From Candidatus Aristotella avistercoris (lineage in GTDB: Bacteria > Bacillota > Clostridia > Oscillospirales > Ruminococcaceae): a stretch of DNA of 45,584 nucleotides. The stretch lies in the NCBI GenBank assembly GCA_904397835.1, contig CAJFOV010000031.1, forward strand, positions 1 through 45,584, given 5' to 3'. Below are positions 15,001 to 23,674 of this stretch, in pieces. The notes beneath the pieces were generated by a model, which did no database searches, was not told where the DNA came from, and saw only the letters and a program-made list of their open reading frames with translations. The position numbers were made by a program, and so were the translations under genes. How positions within the stretch are numbered: the stretch's first letter is position 1; each line of letters opens with the position of its first letter.

Positions 15001-15036
15001 AAACACCCCTGGAAGGATCTTTTCCCTTCCAGGGGC
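15001..15036 (-). terminator. Terminator after ftsZ, end of the dcw cluster
   Basis: On the minus strand CCCCTGGAAGG and CCTTCCAGGGG (15036-15007) pair over 11 bp, then TGTTTT. Confidence 0.92.
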
Positions 15037-15049
15037 GCTGTGTTCTCTT

Positions 15050-16165
15050 TTAATATCCGTGGCTCTTGTCCTTATCCTTGTTTTTAAAGATGGACATGAT
15101 GTCAAAGAACTCCGGATCGTCATCAAAGTTACCTCCAGCAGTGGAGGTGGTGCTGGAGCTGGCAGGGCTGTGGAAGCGGTAGTTGGGGATCTCCACCTCG
15201 GGCTTTTCCTCAAAGCCGGTGGCGATCACCGTCACCTGCATCTCATCTTTGAAGCTCTCATCAAAGGCCACGCCCCAGATGATGTTGGCCTCCGGATGGG
15301 CCGCCGACTGGATCATGGTGGTGGCGGTGTCGATCTCATCCAGGCCGATGTCCGAGGAGGCCGTGATGTTGATGATGACACCTTTGGCGCCCTTGATAGA
15401 GGTCTCCAGCAGGGGGGACTCAATGGCCATCTTGGCGGCAGCCTCCGCCTTATCCTTGCCCTCTGCCCGGCCGATGCCCATGTGAGCATAGCCAGCATCC
15501 TTCATGATGGAGTAGACGTCAGCAAAGTCCAGGTTGATGAATCCGGTGATGTTGATCAGGTCCGAAACGCTCTGTACACCCTTGCGCAGCACATCGTCGG
15601 CGGCTGCAAAGGCGTTGGCCAGGGTGATCTTGTGCTCCGACATGGTCTTGAGCCGCTCATTGGGGATCACCACCAGGGCATCTACATTTTCTTTCAGAGC
15701 GGTGATGCCCATCTCCGCCTGCTTCATGCGCTGAGCGCCCTCAAATTTAAAGGGCTTGGTGACAATACCCACGGTGAGGATCCCCTGCTCCCGGGCAATC
15801 TCCGCCACCACGGGGGCCGCTCCGGTGCCGGTGCCGCCGCCCATGCCTGCGGTGATAAAGGCCATCTGGGCCCCCTTGAGGGATGCGGCAATCTCTTCCC
15901 GGGATTCCTCTGCGGCGCGCTGGCCCTTCTCTGGGCAACCGCCGGCGCCTCTGCCCTTGGTGAGCTTGTCCCCAATGGGGATCTTCTGGGTGGCGCGGGA
16001 GGAGATCAATGCCTGCTGATCGGTGTTGACAGAGATAAATTCCACACTTTTGACACCTGCTTCCACCATGCGGTTGACGGCATTGCCGCCTCCGCCGCCC
16101 ACTCCGACCACTTTAATGGAAACTACCTTTTCAAAGTCGTTTTCCATGCTGAAGTTCATTGGCAT
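15050..16165 (-). CDS. ftsZ: Cell division protein FtsZ
   Basis: A 371-residue tubulin-like GTPase that forms the Z ring at midcell. The tubulin signature GGGTGTG is present in AGMGGGTGTGAAPVVAEIA, with GVGGGGGNAVNRM near the N-terminus and the T7-loop NLDFADV. The variable linker is very short, and the extreme C-terminus DIMSIFKNKDKDK replaces the usual DIPxFLR tail that binds FtsA, SepF and other partners. ftsA is not next to it; SepF may be the anchor. The start follows AGGGGGAACAG. It is the last dcw gene and has its own promoter. Confidence 0.97.
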   Translation of the reverse strand: MPMNFSMENDFEKVVSIKVVGVGGGGGNAVNRMVEAGVKSVEFISVNTDQQALISSRATQKIPIGDKLTKGRGAGGCPEKGQRAAEESREEIAASLKGAQMAFITAGMGGGTGTGAAPVVAEIAREQGILTVGIVTKPFKFEGAQRMKQAEMGITALKENVDALVVIPNERLKTMSEHKITLANAFAAADDVLRKGVQSVSDLINITGFINLDFADVYSIMKDAGYAHMGIGRAEGKDKAEAAAKMAIESPLLETSIKGAKGVIINITASSDIGLDEIDTATTMIQSAAHPEANIIWGVAFDESFKDEMQVTVIATGFEEKPEVEIPNYRFHSPASSSTTSTAGGNFDDDPEFFDIMSIFKNKDKDKSHGY

Positions 16166-16258
16166 TTTTCTGTTCCCCCTAAATTATATCTTCCAGTGCA
16201 GATGATCTGCTACGTATTTTGTGTTTTTGCGTAAGAAAGGCACATACTCATACCTTAT

Positions 16259-16287
16259 AATGTATCAGATTTCCCAAAGGATTTCAA
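16259..16287 (-). promoter_or_regulatory. Internal promoter for ftsZ
   Basis: On the minus strand TTGAAA (16287-16282), 17 bp and TACATT (16264-16259), about 95 bp before the start codon. Confidence 0.58.
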
Positions 16288-16332
16288 TATCGATCCCCTG
16301 AATATGCAGAATTTTCTAGCCTTAAATTTCTC

Positions 16333-17385
16333 TTACGCGGCTTGGCTGGCTGCCCCTTCCCCACTTTCTGTCGATTGCTGGGAGGAGCTGTCGGAAGAAC
16401 CCTTCGATGTCTCATTGTCCGGTGTTGAAGCGCTCTCTGATTCGGATGAGGATTCCTCCCCGCCAGGTTCCTCTTGGGAAGGGGACGTCTCCTCCTCCGG
16501 GTTTTCCTCCCCCTGGGGCTGGGATTCCTCAGGTGCAGTGGGGCCGTTCAAATAGGGCATGAGCTCCGCCATCTGCTCCTGGGCATAGGGGATGATGGAC
16601 ACCCGCTTGTTGATAGAGGCGTCCAAAATACCCACCTCTCCCTCCTGGACGTTGTTCTCTAACACCTCCTGCAGGAGACGGAGCTTGTTGACCAGGTTGG
16701 ACTCGCTCCCCAGCTGCACCAGGAACCGGTCCCCATAGTAAAAGCATAGGTTCAACCGGTCGCTCAGATCCACCAGCTCAATGCCAGTAAATCCAGTTTG
16801 GGCCACAGCCTCCTGGAGCAGGCGGAGCATGTTGAGTTTTTCCGCCTGGTCCTCCCCATCCAGGGTCTCCCCCGGCTGCTTCCCCTCGTCGTTCAGGCCC
16901 ACCACCCGCCAGGCGCCATCGGGGACCTGGTAGGTGTTTTTCTCCAGGATCTTTCCATCGGCGTTGAGCAGGGTATAGGAGCTCTCCCCCTGCAGGGCCA
17001 GGGCAGGAGTCTCCGACGTCACCTGTAGCACCAGCTTGTCCGGCAGCACACGACGGATCTCCACCTGGCTGATGTAGGGAAACTGGGCCTTGATGTTCTG
17101 CTCCACTTCGGCCTGCTGGACCCGCCACAGGTTGTCCTGCAGCTGGATGCCGGATGCTGCCACAAGCTCCTCCTGGGTGTAGGGGCTGTCCCCCTCCACT
17201 TGGATGGATTTGATTTGGAAGAACACCGTCATGGAAAGGGCCAGGCCCACACCCAGGACCAACAGAATCAGCAGCGTATAGTGAATGATATACCGCCCGT
17301 GGCGGCGCCTTCTCTTGCGCTGACCCGTGTTGGCGCGGGCCTGGTTGCGATCTGACGGATTGGTTCTACGATCCTTCTTGTTCAT
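16333..17385 (-). CDS. ftsQ: Cell division protein DivIB/FtsQ
   Basis: A 350-residue bitopic protein: basic cytoplasmic N-terminus (GQRKRRRRHGR), one membrane helix (about 34-55), an extracellular POTRA domain (FQIKSIQVEGDSPYTQEELVAASG) and a beta domain (FtsQ/DivIB). It links the early divisome to the septal synthase through FtsL and DivIC. The start ATG 17385 lies inside the end of murA (20-bp overlap) after GATGAGGGGT. A longer frame reaching 17700 is antisense-free but lies in murA and is rejected. The last 70 or so residues form a Ser/Glu-rich acidic tail, longer than usual for the family. Confidence 0.88.
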   Translation of the reverse strand: MNKKDRRTNPSDRNQARANTGQRKRRRRHGRYIIHYTLLILLVLGVGLALSMTVFFQIKSIQVEGDSPYTQEELVAASGIQLQDNLWRVQQAEVEQNIKAQFPYISQVEIRRVLPDKLVLQVTSETPALALQGESSYTLLNADGKILEKNTYQVPDGAWRVVGLNDEGKQPGETLDGEDQAEKLNMLRLLQEAVAQTGFTGIELVDLSDRLNLCFYYGDRFLVQLGSESNLVNKLRLLQEVLENNVQEGEVGILDASINKRVSIIPYAQEQMAELMPYLNGPTAPEESQPQGEENPEEETSPSQEEPGGEESSSESESASTPDNETSKGSSDSSSQQSTESGEGAASQAA

Positions 17386-18667
17386 ACCCCTCATCCTTCT
17401 TCTGTTCCACGTCCTTGCCTTCCTGCACAATATCTGCACCCAGTTGTCGCAGATGGCGGTCCAGATGCTCATATCCCCGCAAAATGTGGGAGATCTCTGC
17501 AATGGTGCTCCTTCCCCTGGCGGCCAGAGCGGCCACCACCATGCCTGCCCCACCCCGCAGATCGGTACAGCAGACAGATGCGCCGGTAAGGGCCTCCTGA
17601 CCCTCCACCACGGCCACGTTGCCCTCCAGGCGGATCTTGGCCCCCATGCGGCTGAGCTCCGGAACATGCTTAAAACGGCTCTGGAAGATGGTCTCCACAA
17701 AGATGGAGGTCCCCCTGGCCACCGTGCACAAGGACATGAGCGGCGCCAAGGCGTCTGTTGGAAAGCCCGGATAGGGGCTGGTGCGCACGCTGGCTGGCGC
17801 CTGCAGCGCGCCCTGGCAGGTGAGATGAATCCGGTGGGGCTCGCAGTAGATGCGGCAGCCCATCTCCTCCAACACCTGGGTCACAGCTCGGTAGTGATCC
17901 GGGAGGGTATCTTCAATGGTCAGGCTGCCGCCGGTGATGGCCCCGCAGCAGAGATAGGTCACAGCAGCGATGCGGTCGGGGAGAATCCGGTGTCGGGCCC
18001 TGCCCAGACGTTTGACCCCCTGGACCTGGATGGAACCATCGGCGCGCAGCTGGATGCTGGCCCCGCAGGCGTTGAGATAGTCGGCCAGATCCTGAATCTC
18101 CGGCTCACGGGCGGCATTGAACAGCGTCGTGGTCCCATGGGCCGTGCAGGCGGCAATGAGAATGTTCTCCGTGGCCCCCACGCTGGGGAAGGGCAATGTG
18201 ATGGTGGCCCCCTGCAATCCCTCAGGGGCAACACAATGTATGTAGCCGCCCTCCTCCTGAATCTGTACCCCCATCTTTTCCAGGGAGGAGAGATGCAGAT
18301 CGATGGGGCGGGGCCCCAGTTCACATCCCCCCGGATGGGTGAGCTGGGCCTTGCCAAAACGGGCCACAATGGCCCCCAAAAACACAATGGAGGAGCGCAT
18401 CTCCCGCATCAGGTGGTCCGGGATGCTCCAACGGGTACAGCCCTGGGTGGAGATGTGCAGCTCGGAGCCCCTGCGGCTGGTTGTGCACCCCAGATGTTCC
18501 AAAATGCGCAGGGCGGAACGCACGTCCGTCAGGTCCGGGCAGTTCTCCAGCACCGATTCCTCACTGAGCAGACTGGCCGCCAAGATGGGCAGCACCGCAT
18601 TCTTTGCCCCGTGGATGCGCAGGATCCCCTCCAGGCGCTTTCCGCCATGCACCACATAGTTTGCCAT
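17366..18667 (-). CDS. murA: UDP-N-acetylglucosamine 1-carboxyvinyltransferase MurA
   Basis: A 433-residue EPSP-synthase-fold enzyme that transfers enolpyruvate from PEP to UDP-GlcNAc, the first committed step of peptidoglycan synthesis. The N-terminal GAKNAVLPILAASLL is diagnostic. The fosfomycin-target Cys is present in the loop HPGGCELGPRPIDLH, so the enzyme is of the Cys, not Asp, type. YPGFPTD near 305 is also conserved. The start follows GGAGGAGG. Its place between murG and divIB differs from B. subtilis, which has murB there. Confidence 0.96.
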   Translation of the reverse strand: MANYVVHGGKRLEGILRIHGAKNAVLPILAASLLSEESVLENCPDLTDVRSALRILEHLGCTTSRRGSELHISTQGCTRWSIPDHLMREMRSSIVFLGAIVARFGKAQLTHPGGCELGPRPIDLHLSSLEKMGVQIQEEGGYIHCVAPEGLQGATITLPFPSVGATENILIAACTAHGTTTLFNAAREPEIQDLADYLNACGASIQLRADGSIQVQGVKRLGRARHRILPDRIAAVTYLCCGAITGGSLTIEDTLPDHYRAVTQVLEEMGCRIYCEPHRIHLTCQGALQAPASVRTSPYPGFPTDALAPLMSLCTVARGTSIFVETIFQSRFKHVPELSRMGAKIRLEGNVAVVEGQEALTGASVCCTDLRGGAGMVVAALAARGRSTIAEISHILRGYEHLDRHLRQLGADIVQEGKDVEQKKDEGYEQEGS

Positions 18668-18792
18668 ACAACAGCCTCCTCCTGGCCCCGCGGGGAGCCC
18701 TTCACTGTTGTCATCCTATGCGATGAAAAAAAGTTTGGTTCCTGGGAAAAAGAGGCGATAGAGAGGGGCAGATTTTGCCCCTTTTCCGCCTT

Positions 18793-19923
18793 TTAAGGCT
18801 CCTGGCCCCTGACCAGGGAGAGAATCTCCCGGCAGATGCGCTCGTTGGCATCCAGAATGGCCATCTTTTGGGCGTTGATGCCCAGGGTCCGCAGGCGCTG
18901 GGGATCCTGCTGGAGCTGCTCCACCAGGCGGCAGAGTTTCTCCCCCGTCAGATCCTTCTCCTCCACCACAATGGCGGCTCCATGCTCCTGGAGCACCATG
19001 GCGTTGAAGTACTGGTGGTTCTCCGCCACGTTGGGGGAGGGGATCAGGATGGAGGCCCGTCCCATGGCCTGCAGCTCACTGAGAGTGATGGCCCCCGCCC
19101 GGCAGATCACCAGATCCGCAGCGGCCAGGCAGGTGGCCATGTTGTCAATATAGGGCCTGATATCCAGGTTGGGGCACCCTTTGAACTCCACACCCCGCTC
19201 CTGGAGCATCCGTTGGAACTCCTGGCGGCCGGCATTCCCCGTACCGTGGATGTGATAGATGCTCCCTGTACGGTGGTGCCATGCCATGACGTCGGCAATG
19301 GATTCATTGAGCCGCCTTGCCCCAAGGCTGCCTCCGAAGGAGAGCAGGCAGAGCCGGTCCCCCACCCCCAGCTCCTGGCGGGCCTTGGTCCGGTCGGCAT
19401 AGATCACTTCCTCCCGGACGGGGTTGCCGGTGACGATGTACTCCCGCCCATGGGGCAGTCGCTCCTGGGCCTCCGGAACGGCCAGCAGAACCTTGTCCAC
19501 GTATTTGCACAGGAGCTTGGTGGTCACACCGGGAAAGGCGTTCTGTTCGTGGGTTGCCGTTTTGATGCCCAGCTGGGCCGCCTTGCGCAGCACCGGGCCG
19601 CTGACATAGCCACCGGTGCCCACCACTACGTCCGGCTGATACTCTTCGTATATCTTTTTCAGCTTTTTTCCTGTTTTCAACAGATAGTACACACTGGAAC
19701 AGTTGAATTTGATGTTCTTCCAACAGATCCGCCGCTCAAACCCTTGGATCACCACAGGGATAAAGGGAAAACCCGCCTGGGGTACCAGCTTTGCCTCCAT
19801 GCCATGGGGATTGCCCACAAAGCGGATTTCTGCCTCCGGATGCCGGAGCTTGAATGAATTGGCCACAGCAATGGCCGGATTGATATGTCCTGCCGTTCCC
19901 CCGCAGGCGAACAGAATTTTCAT
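18793..19923 (-). CDS. murG: Lipid II synthase MurG
   Basis: A 376-residue GT-B glycosyltransferase that adds GlcNAc to lipid I at the cytoplasmic membrane face. G loops GGTAGHINPAIA (about 8-19) and GTGGYVSGP are clear, as are HEQNAFPG, SFGGSLGARRLN and the UDP-GlcNAc-binding CRAGAITLSEL and NHQYFNA. The start is ATG 19923, after AAGGGGGATGG. The longer open frame to 20220 overlaps ftsW and is discounted. It is 53 bp downstream of ftsW. The 125-bp gap to murA has no terminator I can see. Confidence 0.96.
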   Translation of the reverse strand: MKILFACGGTAGHINPAIAVANSFKLRHPEAEIRFVGNPHGMEAKLVPQAGFPFIPVVIQGFERRICWKNIKFNCSSVYYLLKTGKKLKKIYEEYQPDVVVGTGGYVSGPVLRKAAQLGIKTATHEQNAFPGVTTKLLCKYVDKVLLAVPEAQERLPHGREYIVTGNPVREEVIYADRTKARQELGVGDRLCLLSFGGSLGARRLNESIADVMAWHHRTGSIYHIHGTGNAGRQEFQRMLQERGVEFKGCPNLDIRPYIDNMATCLAAADLVICRAGAITLSELQAMGRASILIPSPNVAENHQYFNAMVLQEHGAAIVVEEKDLTGEKLCRLVEQLQQDPQRLRTLGINAQKMAILDANERICREILSLVRGQEP

Positions 19924-19976
19924 GGTTGCCATCCCCCTTTTCATCCTCTCCACTGGCCGCCCACCGGACGGCATGG

Positions 19977-21179
19977 TTACTCCTTCTCCAAATTGGCATT
20001 GCGGGACACAGAGAGAATAACCCCCATGGAAGCCAGCAACATGATCAGCGACGTGCCACCAAAGGAGAAAAAGGGCAAGCTGATGCCCGTGTTGGGTACC
20101 GTATTGGTCACAACAGCAATATTTAAGAAGGTTTGGATGCCCACCTGGGCCGTCAATCCCACTGCCAGCATGGTGCCAAAGCGGTCCTTGGCCCGGGCGG
20201 CGATGACAAAGCCCCGCCACACCAGCAGCGCAAAGAGCAGCACCACCAGCACGGCGCCCACAAAGCCCAGCTCCTCACAGATGATGGAGAAGATAAAGTC
20301 GTTCTGGGACTCCGGCAGCCAGAGATACTTTTGCCGGGAGGCGCCGAAACCCACCCCCATGAGACCGCCGGAACTGATGGCGTACAGGGACTGGATGGTC
20401 TGAAAGCCCTTGTCCGTGGGATCGGAGAAGGGATCCAGCCAGATCTCAAACCGGCTGCCAGCATAGCTGGACAGGCCCGGGACAAAAATCACCGCAGCCA
20501 CAATCAGGGCCGCCACAATGATCGCCCCAGCAAACCAGCGCCAGTCGGTGCCGCCTACGAACATCATCACCGCTGAGATGGCCATAATGAGCACCGTGCC
20601 CGACAGATGGGGCTGCAGCAGCATGAGGACCACCACAGGGGCCAGCACCACGCCGAAGAAGAGCAGACCCTCTTTAAAGCGCTTCATCTCCTTGTAGTGC
20701 AGGGAGACATGGTGGGCAAAAAGAATCACCAGGGCAAATTTCATCACCTCGGAGGGTTGGAAGGACACAAATCCCAGATCGATCCACCGGGCGGCATTGG
20801 GGTTGCTGGAGGGCAGCACCAGGACCAGGACCAGCAGCACCAGGGAGCCGGCATAGGCCAGCCAGGCCACCTTGTGATAGAAATGGTAGTCGATCTGCAT
20901 AATCAGCAGCATGGCAATGATGCCCAACACTGCGTTTTTGGCCTGGTTGGAGATGTAATAAAAACTGTTGCCGTCATAGCGGTCATAGGAGGTTGCATAG
21001 CTGGCGGAAAAGAGCATCACAAGCCCCACCACCACCAAAATCAGCACCAGCACCAAAAAGGTGATGTCAAATCCCCCCCGCCGTGTTTTGACAGAGTTGG
21101 CCGCAGCCGGCGGTGCAGAGAGTTTTTTGATGGTCCGGGTCTTTTCCGTGGCCCGGGCAGCGGTTCTTCCCCTGGTCAT
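19977..21179 (-). CDS. ftsW: SEDS-family septal peptidoglycan polymerase FtsW/SpoVE
   Basis: A 400-residue SEDS protein with about ten membrane helices and a basic, Ala/Thr-rich N-terminus. The conserved stretch FEIWLDPFSDPTDKGFQ carries the catalytic-region Asp, and LPESQNDFIFSIICEELGF and GISLPFFSFGGTS are signature segments. It polymerises lipid II together with the class B PBP encoded upstream in the same cluster. SpoVE (sporulation) and FtsW (vegetative) are not separable from sequence alone; only one copy is in this window. Confidence 0.95.
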   Translation of the reverse strand: MTRGRTAARATEKTRTIKKLSAPPAAANSVKTRRGGFDITFLVLVLILVVVGLVMLFSASYATSYDRYDGNSFYYISNQAKNAVLGIIAMLLIMQIDYHFYHKVAWLAYAGSLVLLVLVLVLPSSNPNAARWIDLGFVSFQPSEVMKFALVILFAHHVSLHYKEMKRFKEGLLFFGVVLAPVVVLMLLQPHLSGTVLIMAISAVMMFVGGTDWRWFAGAIIVAALIVAAVIFVPGLSSYAGSRFEIWLDPFSDPTDKGFQTIQSLYAISSGGLMGVGFGASRQKYLWLPESQNDFIFSIICEELGFVGAVLVVLLFALLVWRGFVIAARAKDRFGTMLAVGLTAQVGIQTFLNIAVVTNTVPNTGISLPFFSFGGTSLIMLLASMGVILSVSRNANLEKE

Positions 21180-21230
21180 GGTCCCTCACCTCGCCTTCCT
21201 TTGGAGTACCAGAGGTCTATTACAGACAGA

Positions 21231-22244
21231 TCAAAGCATGGTTGTGGCCCAGATGGCCAGCAGGCAGCCCACCGCCGTCACTGCGGAGAACAGGGCCACA
21301 ATCTTCACCTCGCTGTAGCCACACATCTCAAAGTGGTGGTGGATGGGGCTCATCTTAAACAGGCGCTTGCCCCGGGTTTTGACGCTGATGACCTGCAGGA
21401 TCACCGACAGGGTCTCGCACATATAGATTATACCCACCAGCACCAGGAATATGGGCTGGCCAAGGCCAAAGGCCATGGCCACCACCAGCCCGCCCAAAAA
21501 CATGGAGCCGGTATCCCCCATAAACACCTTGGCCGGGTAGAAGTTCCACACCAAAAAGCCCAGACAGCCCGCCGCTGTGGCCGTAGCCAGCAGACCGATC
21601 CCCTGCAGGGACAGGAGGGATGCGATGACCATCACCCCCAGGCTTGCCACAAAGGTGACCGAGCCACACAGGCCGTCCAACCCGTCAGTCAGGTTCACCG
21701 CATTGACTGCGCCCACAATGATGAAGACCGCCACCGGGTAGTAGAGCAGCCCCAGATCCAAATACCAGTTGACAAAGGGGATCACCAGGACGGTGGAACG
21801 GTCTCCACTGATGTAACAGGCCAACAGGTAGATGCAGGCGATGAAGATCTGCATCACCATCTTCTGCCGCTCGGTCAGGCCCTGGTTGTGCTTTTTGATC
21901 ACCTTGATGTAGTCGTCCACAAAGCCCAAAAAGCCAAAGGCCAGGGCCATGATGATGCCCATGAGCAAGCGGGTGTTATTGATCCGCTCCAAAGGATTGT
22001 ACAGATCCACCCCTTGGGAGGAGAGCACGGCCCAACCCGCTCCCACGCCGGCAAGGATGCCGACAATGAACATAAAGCCGCCCATGGTGGGGGTTCCCTT
22101 TTTCTTCTGATGCCAGGTGGGACCGATGTCATTGATGGGCTGGCCAAAGTGGATGCGGTGCAGGAAGGGAATCAAGAATTTTCCGATGAGGGCGGTCACA
22201 ATAAAGGAGACCACCGCTGTTGTCACAATGGATAAGCTGCTCAT
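21231..22244 (-). CDS. mraY: Phospho-N-acetylmuramoyl-pentapeptide transferase MraY
   Basis: A 337-residue polytopic enzyme that makes lipid I from UDP-MurNAc-pentapeptide and undecaprenyl phosphate. Signature residues appear in order: GTPTMGGF, FVDDYIKV (the Asp-Asp pair), AVNLTDGLDGL, GDTGSMFLGG and SPIHHHFE. I start at ATG 22244 after AGGAGGTTCAAT. An extension to 22316 would overlap the murF stop and lacks a better site. It follows murF by 71 bp. murD, which usually follows mraY, is absent. Confidence 0.97.
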   Translation of the reverse strand: MSSLSIVTTAVVSFIVTALIGKFLIPFLHRIHFGQPINDIGPTWHQKKKGTPTMGGFMFIVGILAGVGAGWAVLSSQGVDLYNPLERINNTRLLMGIIMALAFGFLGFVDDYIKVIKKHNQGLTERQKMVMQIFIACIYLLACYISGDRSTVLVIPFVNWYLDLGLLYYPVAVFIIVGAVNAVNLTDGLDGLCGSVTFVASLGVMVIASLLSLQGIGLLATATAAGCLGFLVWNFYPAKVFMGDTGSMFLGGLVVAMAFGLGQPIFLVLVGIIYMCETLSVILQVISVKTRGKRLFKMSPIHHHFEMCGYSEVKIVALFSAVTAVGCLLAIWATTML

Positions 22245-22315
22245 ATTGAACCTCCTGAATTCTCTGGCATTCCGCAGGCCCTGCCGCCTCAAAAGGCGCA
22301 GCCTGCCTGATTCCA

Positions 22316-23674
22316 CTATATGTGTGCACGCAGTTGTTCTATGACACGCTCCATCTGCATTCCCCGGCTGGCCTTGAACCAGACCAGATCGCCGGGCTTG
22401 AGCTGCTCCTGCAGATGGCGCACCAGAGAATCCCGATCCTCAAACCAGAGCGCCTGGGCAAGGCCCCCCTCTTGTGCGCCCTGGAGATATCCCTTGGACA
22501 GGGGCCCGTAGGCCAGCAGCACATCCACCCCGCTTTGGGCGGCCATCAAGCCAACCTGGCGGTGACTCTCCTGCGCAATGTCCCCCAGTTCCAACATATC
22601 CGAAAAGACTGCAATTTTGCGCCCGTTACAGGCCATCTGTTCCATGGTGTGCAGGGCCGCCTCCATGGAGTCGGGGCTGGCGTTGTAGCAGTCCTCCACA
22701 AAGGTCATTCCCTTGTATTCCACCACCCGCTGGCGCATCCCCGCCGGGACATAGTCCGCCAGAGCCTGGGCGGCCTGGGCAGGGGAGAGCCCCAGGGAGA
22801 TCCCCACCCCAAATGCAGCCAGGGCATCGTAGATGTTGTGTATCCCCAGGCAGGGGATCCTGGCGGGGAACCATTGGCCCTGATAGTGGATCATGAAGCT
22901 GGTCTCCCGGCCCAGCTCCTGAACGTGCTGGGCGGTGATGTCCGCCGTTTGATCCTCAATGCCGTAGAACAGGACCTTCAAACGGGGGATCTCCACGGTT
23001 TTGAGCAGGTCGTTGTCCTTGCAGAGGATCAGGGGGGAACCGTTGCGCAGGCCTCTGGTGATCTCCAGCTTTGCCCGCAGGATATTCTCCCGGCTGCCCA
23101 GCTTTTCCAGGTGGGAGACCCCCACATTGGTAATGACCCCCACATCCGGCTGGGCGCAGAGGGTCAGGTCCTCAATCTCCCCCAGGGAGTCCATCCCCAT
23201 CTCCACCACGGCGGCCTGGTGCTCCGGAGTCAGGCGAAACAGGGTCATGGGCAGGCCCACCTCGGTGTTTAGGTTCCCCTCGTTCTTCAGGGTCTTGTAC
23301 TTGCTGGAGAGAACCGCGGCGATCATCTCTTTGGTGGTGGTTTTGCCAACGCTCCCCGTGACACCCACCACCTTGATATCAAACTGACTGCGGTAACACC
23401 GGGCCAGATCCAACAGGGCCTGCCGGGTGGATTTGACATAGAGGATCCGGTCGTCCGCCCGGTACTGCTCCTCTTGGGCCAGGGCAAAGGCCGCCCCCTG
23501 CTCCAGGGCGCTGGCAATGAACTGGTGGCTGTCCAGATGCTCCCCCTTGCGGGCCACAAAGAGGCAGCCCTTGGGCAGATTCCTGGTGTCTGTGGACACC
23601 TCCTGAAAGGTTCCCTGGGCATTGGTGTTTGCGCCAATGGCCTTGGCGGCCTGTTGAATCGACATCGGTCTCAA
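22316..23674 (-). CDS. murF: UDP-MurNAc-tripeptide--D-Ala-D-Ala ligase MurF
   Basis: A 452-residue Mur ligase that adds D-Ala-D-Ala to the UDP-linked tripeptide. The P-loop GSVGKTTTKEMI (about 110-121), the EMGMDSLGEIE segment and EDCYNASPDSME are typical of MurF. The start I favour is TTG 23674 because GAGGG lies 7 bp before it and it overlaps the murE stop codon; ATG 23665 is a second choice with poorer spacing. Translation is therefore coupled to murE. Confidence 0.94.
   Translation of the reverse strand: MRPMSIQQAAKAIGANTNAQGTFQEVSTDTRNLPKGCLFVARKGEHLDSHQFIASALEQGAAFALAQEEQYRADDRILYVKSTRQALLDLARCYRSQFDIKVVGVTGSVGKTTTKEMIAAVLSSKYKTLKNEGNLNTEVGLPMTLFRLTPEHQAAVVEMGMDSLGEIEDLTLCAQPDVGVITNVGVSHLEKLGSRENILRAKLEITRGLRNGSPLILCKDNDLLKTVEIPRLKVLFYGIEDQTADITAQHVQELGRETSFMIHYQGQWFPARIPCLGIHNIYDALAAFGVGISLGLSPAQAAQALADYVPAGMRQRVVEYKGMTFVEDCYNASPDSMEAALHTMEQMACNGRKIAVFSDMLELGDIAQESHRQVGLMAAQSGVDVLLAYGPLSKGYLQGAQEGGLAQALWFEDRDSLVRHLQEQLKPGDLVWFKASRGMQMERVIEQLRAHI

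Noticed and set aside
17327-18796. 489-residue plus-strand open frame
   Set aside because: Antisense to murA and the start of divIB; low-complexity translation and no start signal.
20607-22235. 542-residue plus-strand open frame
   Set aside because: Antisense shadow of ftsW and mraY, with a His/Gln/Gly-rich translation typical of the reverse of membrane proteins.
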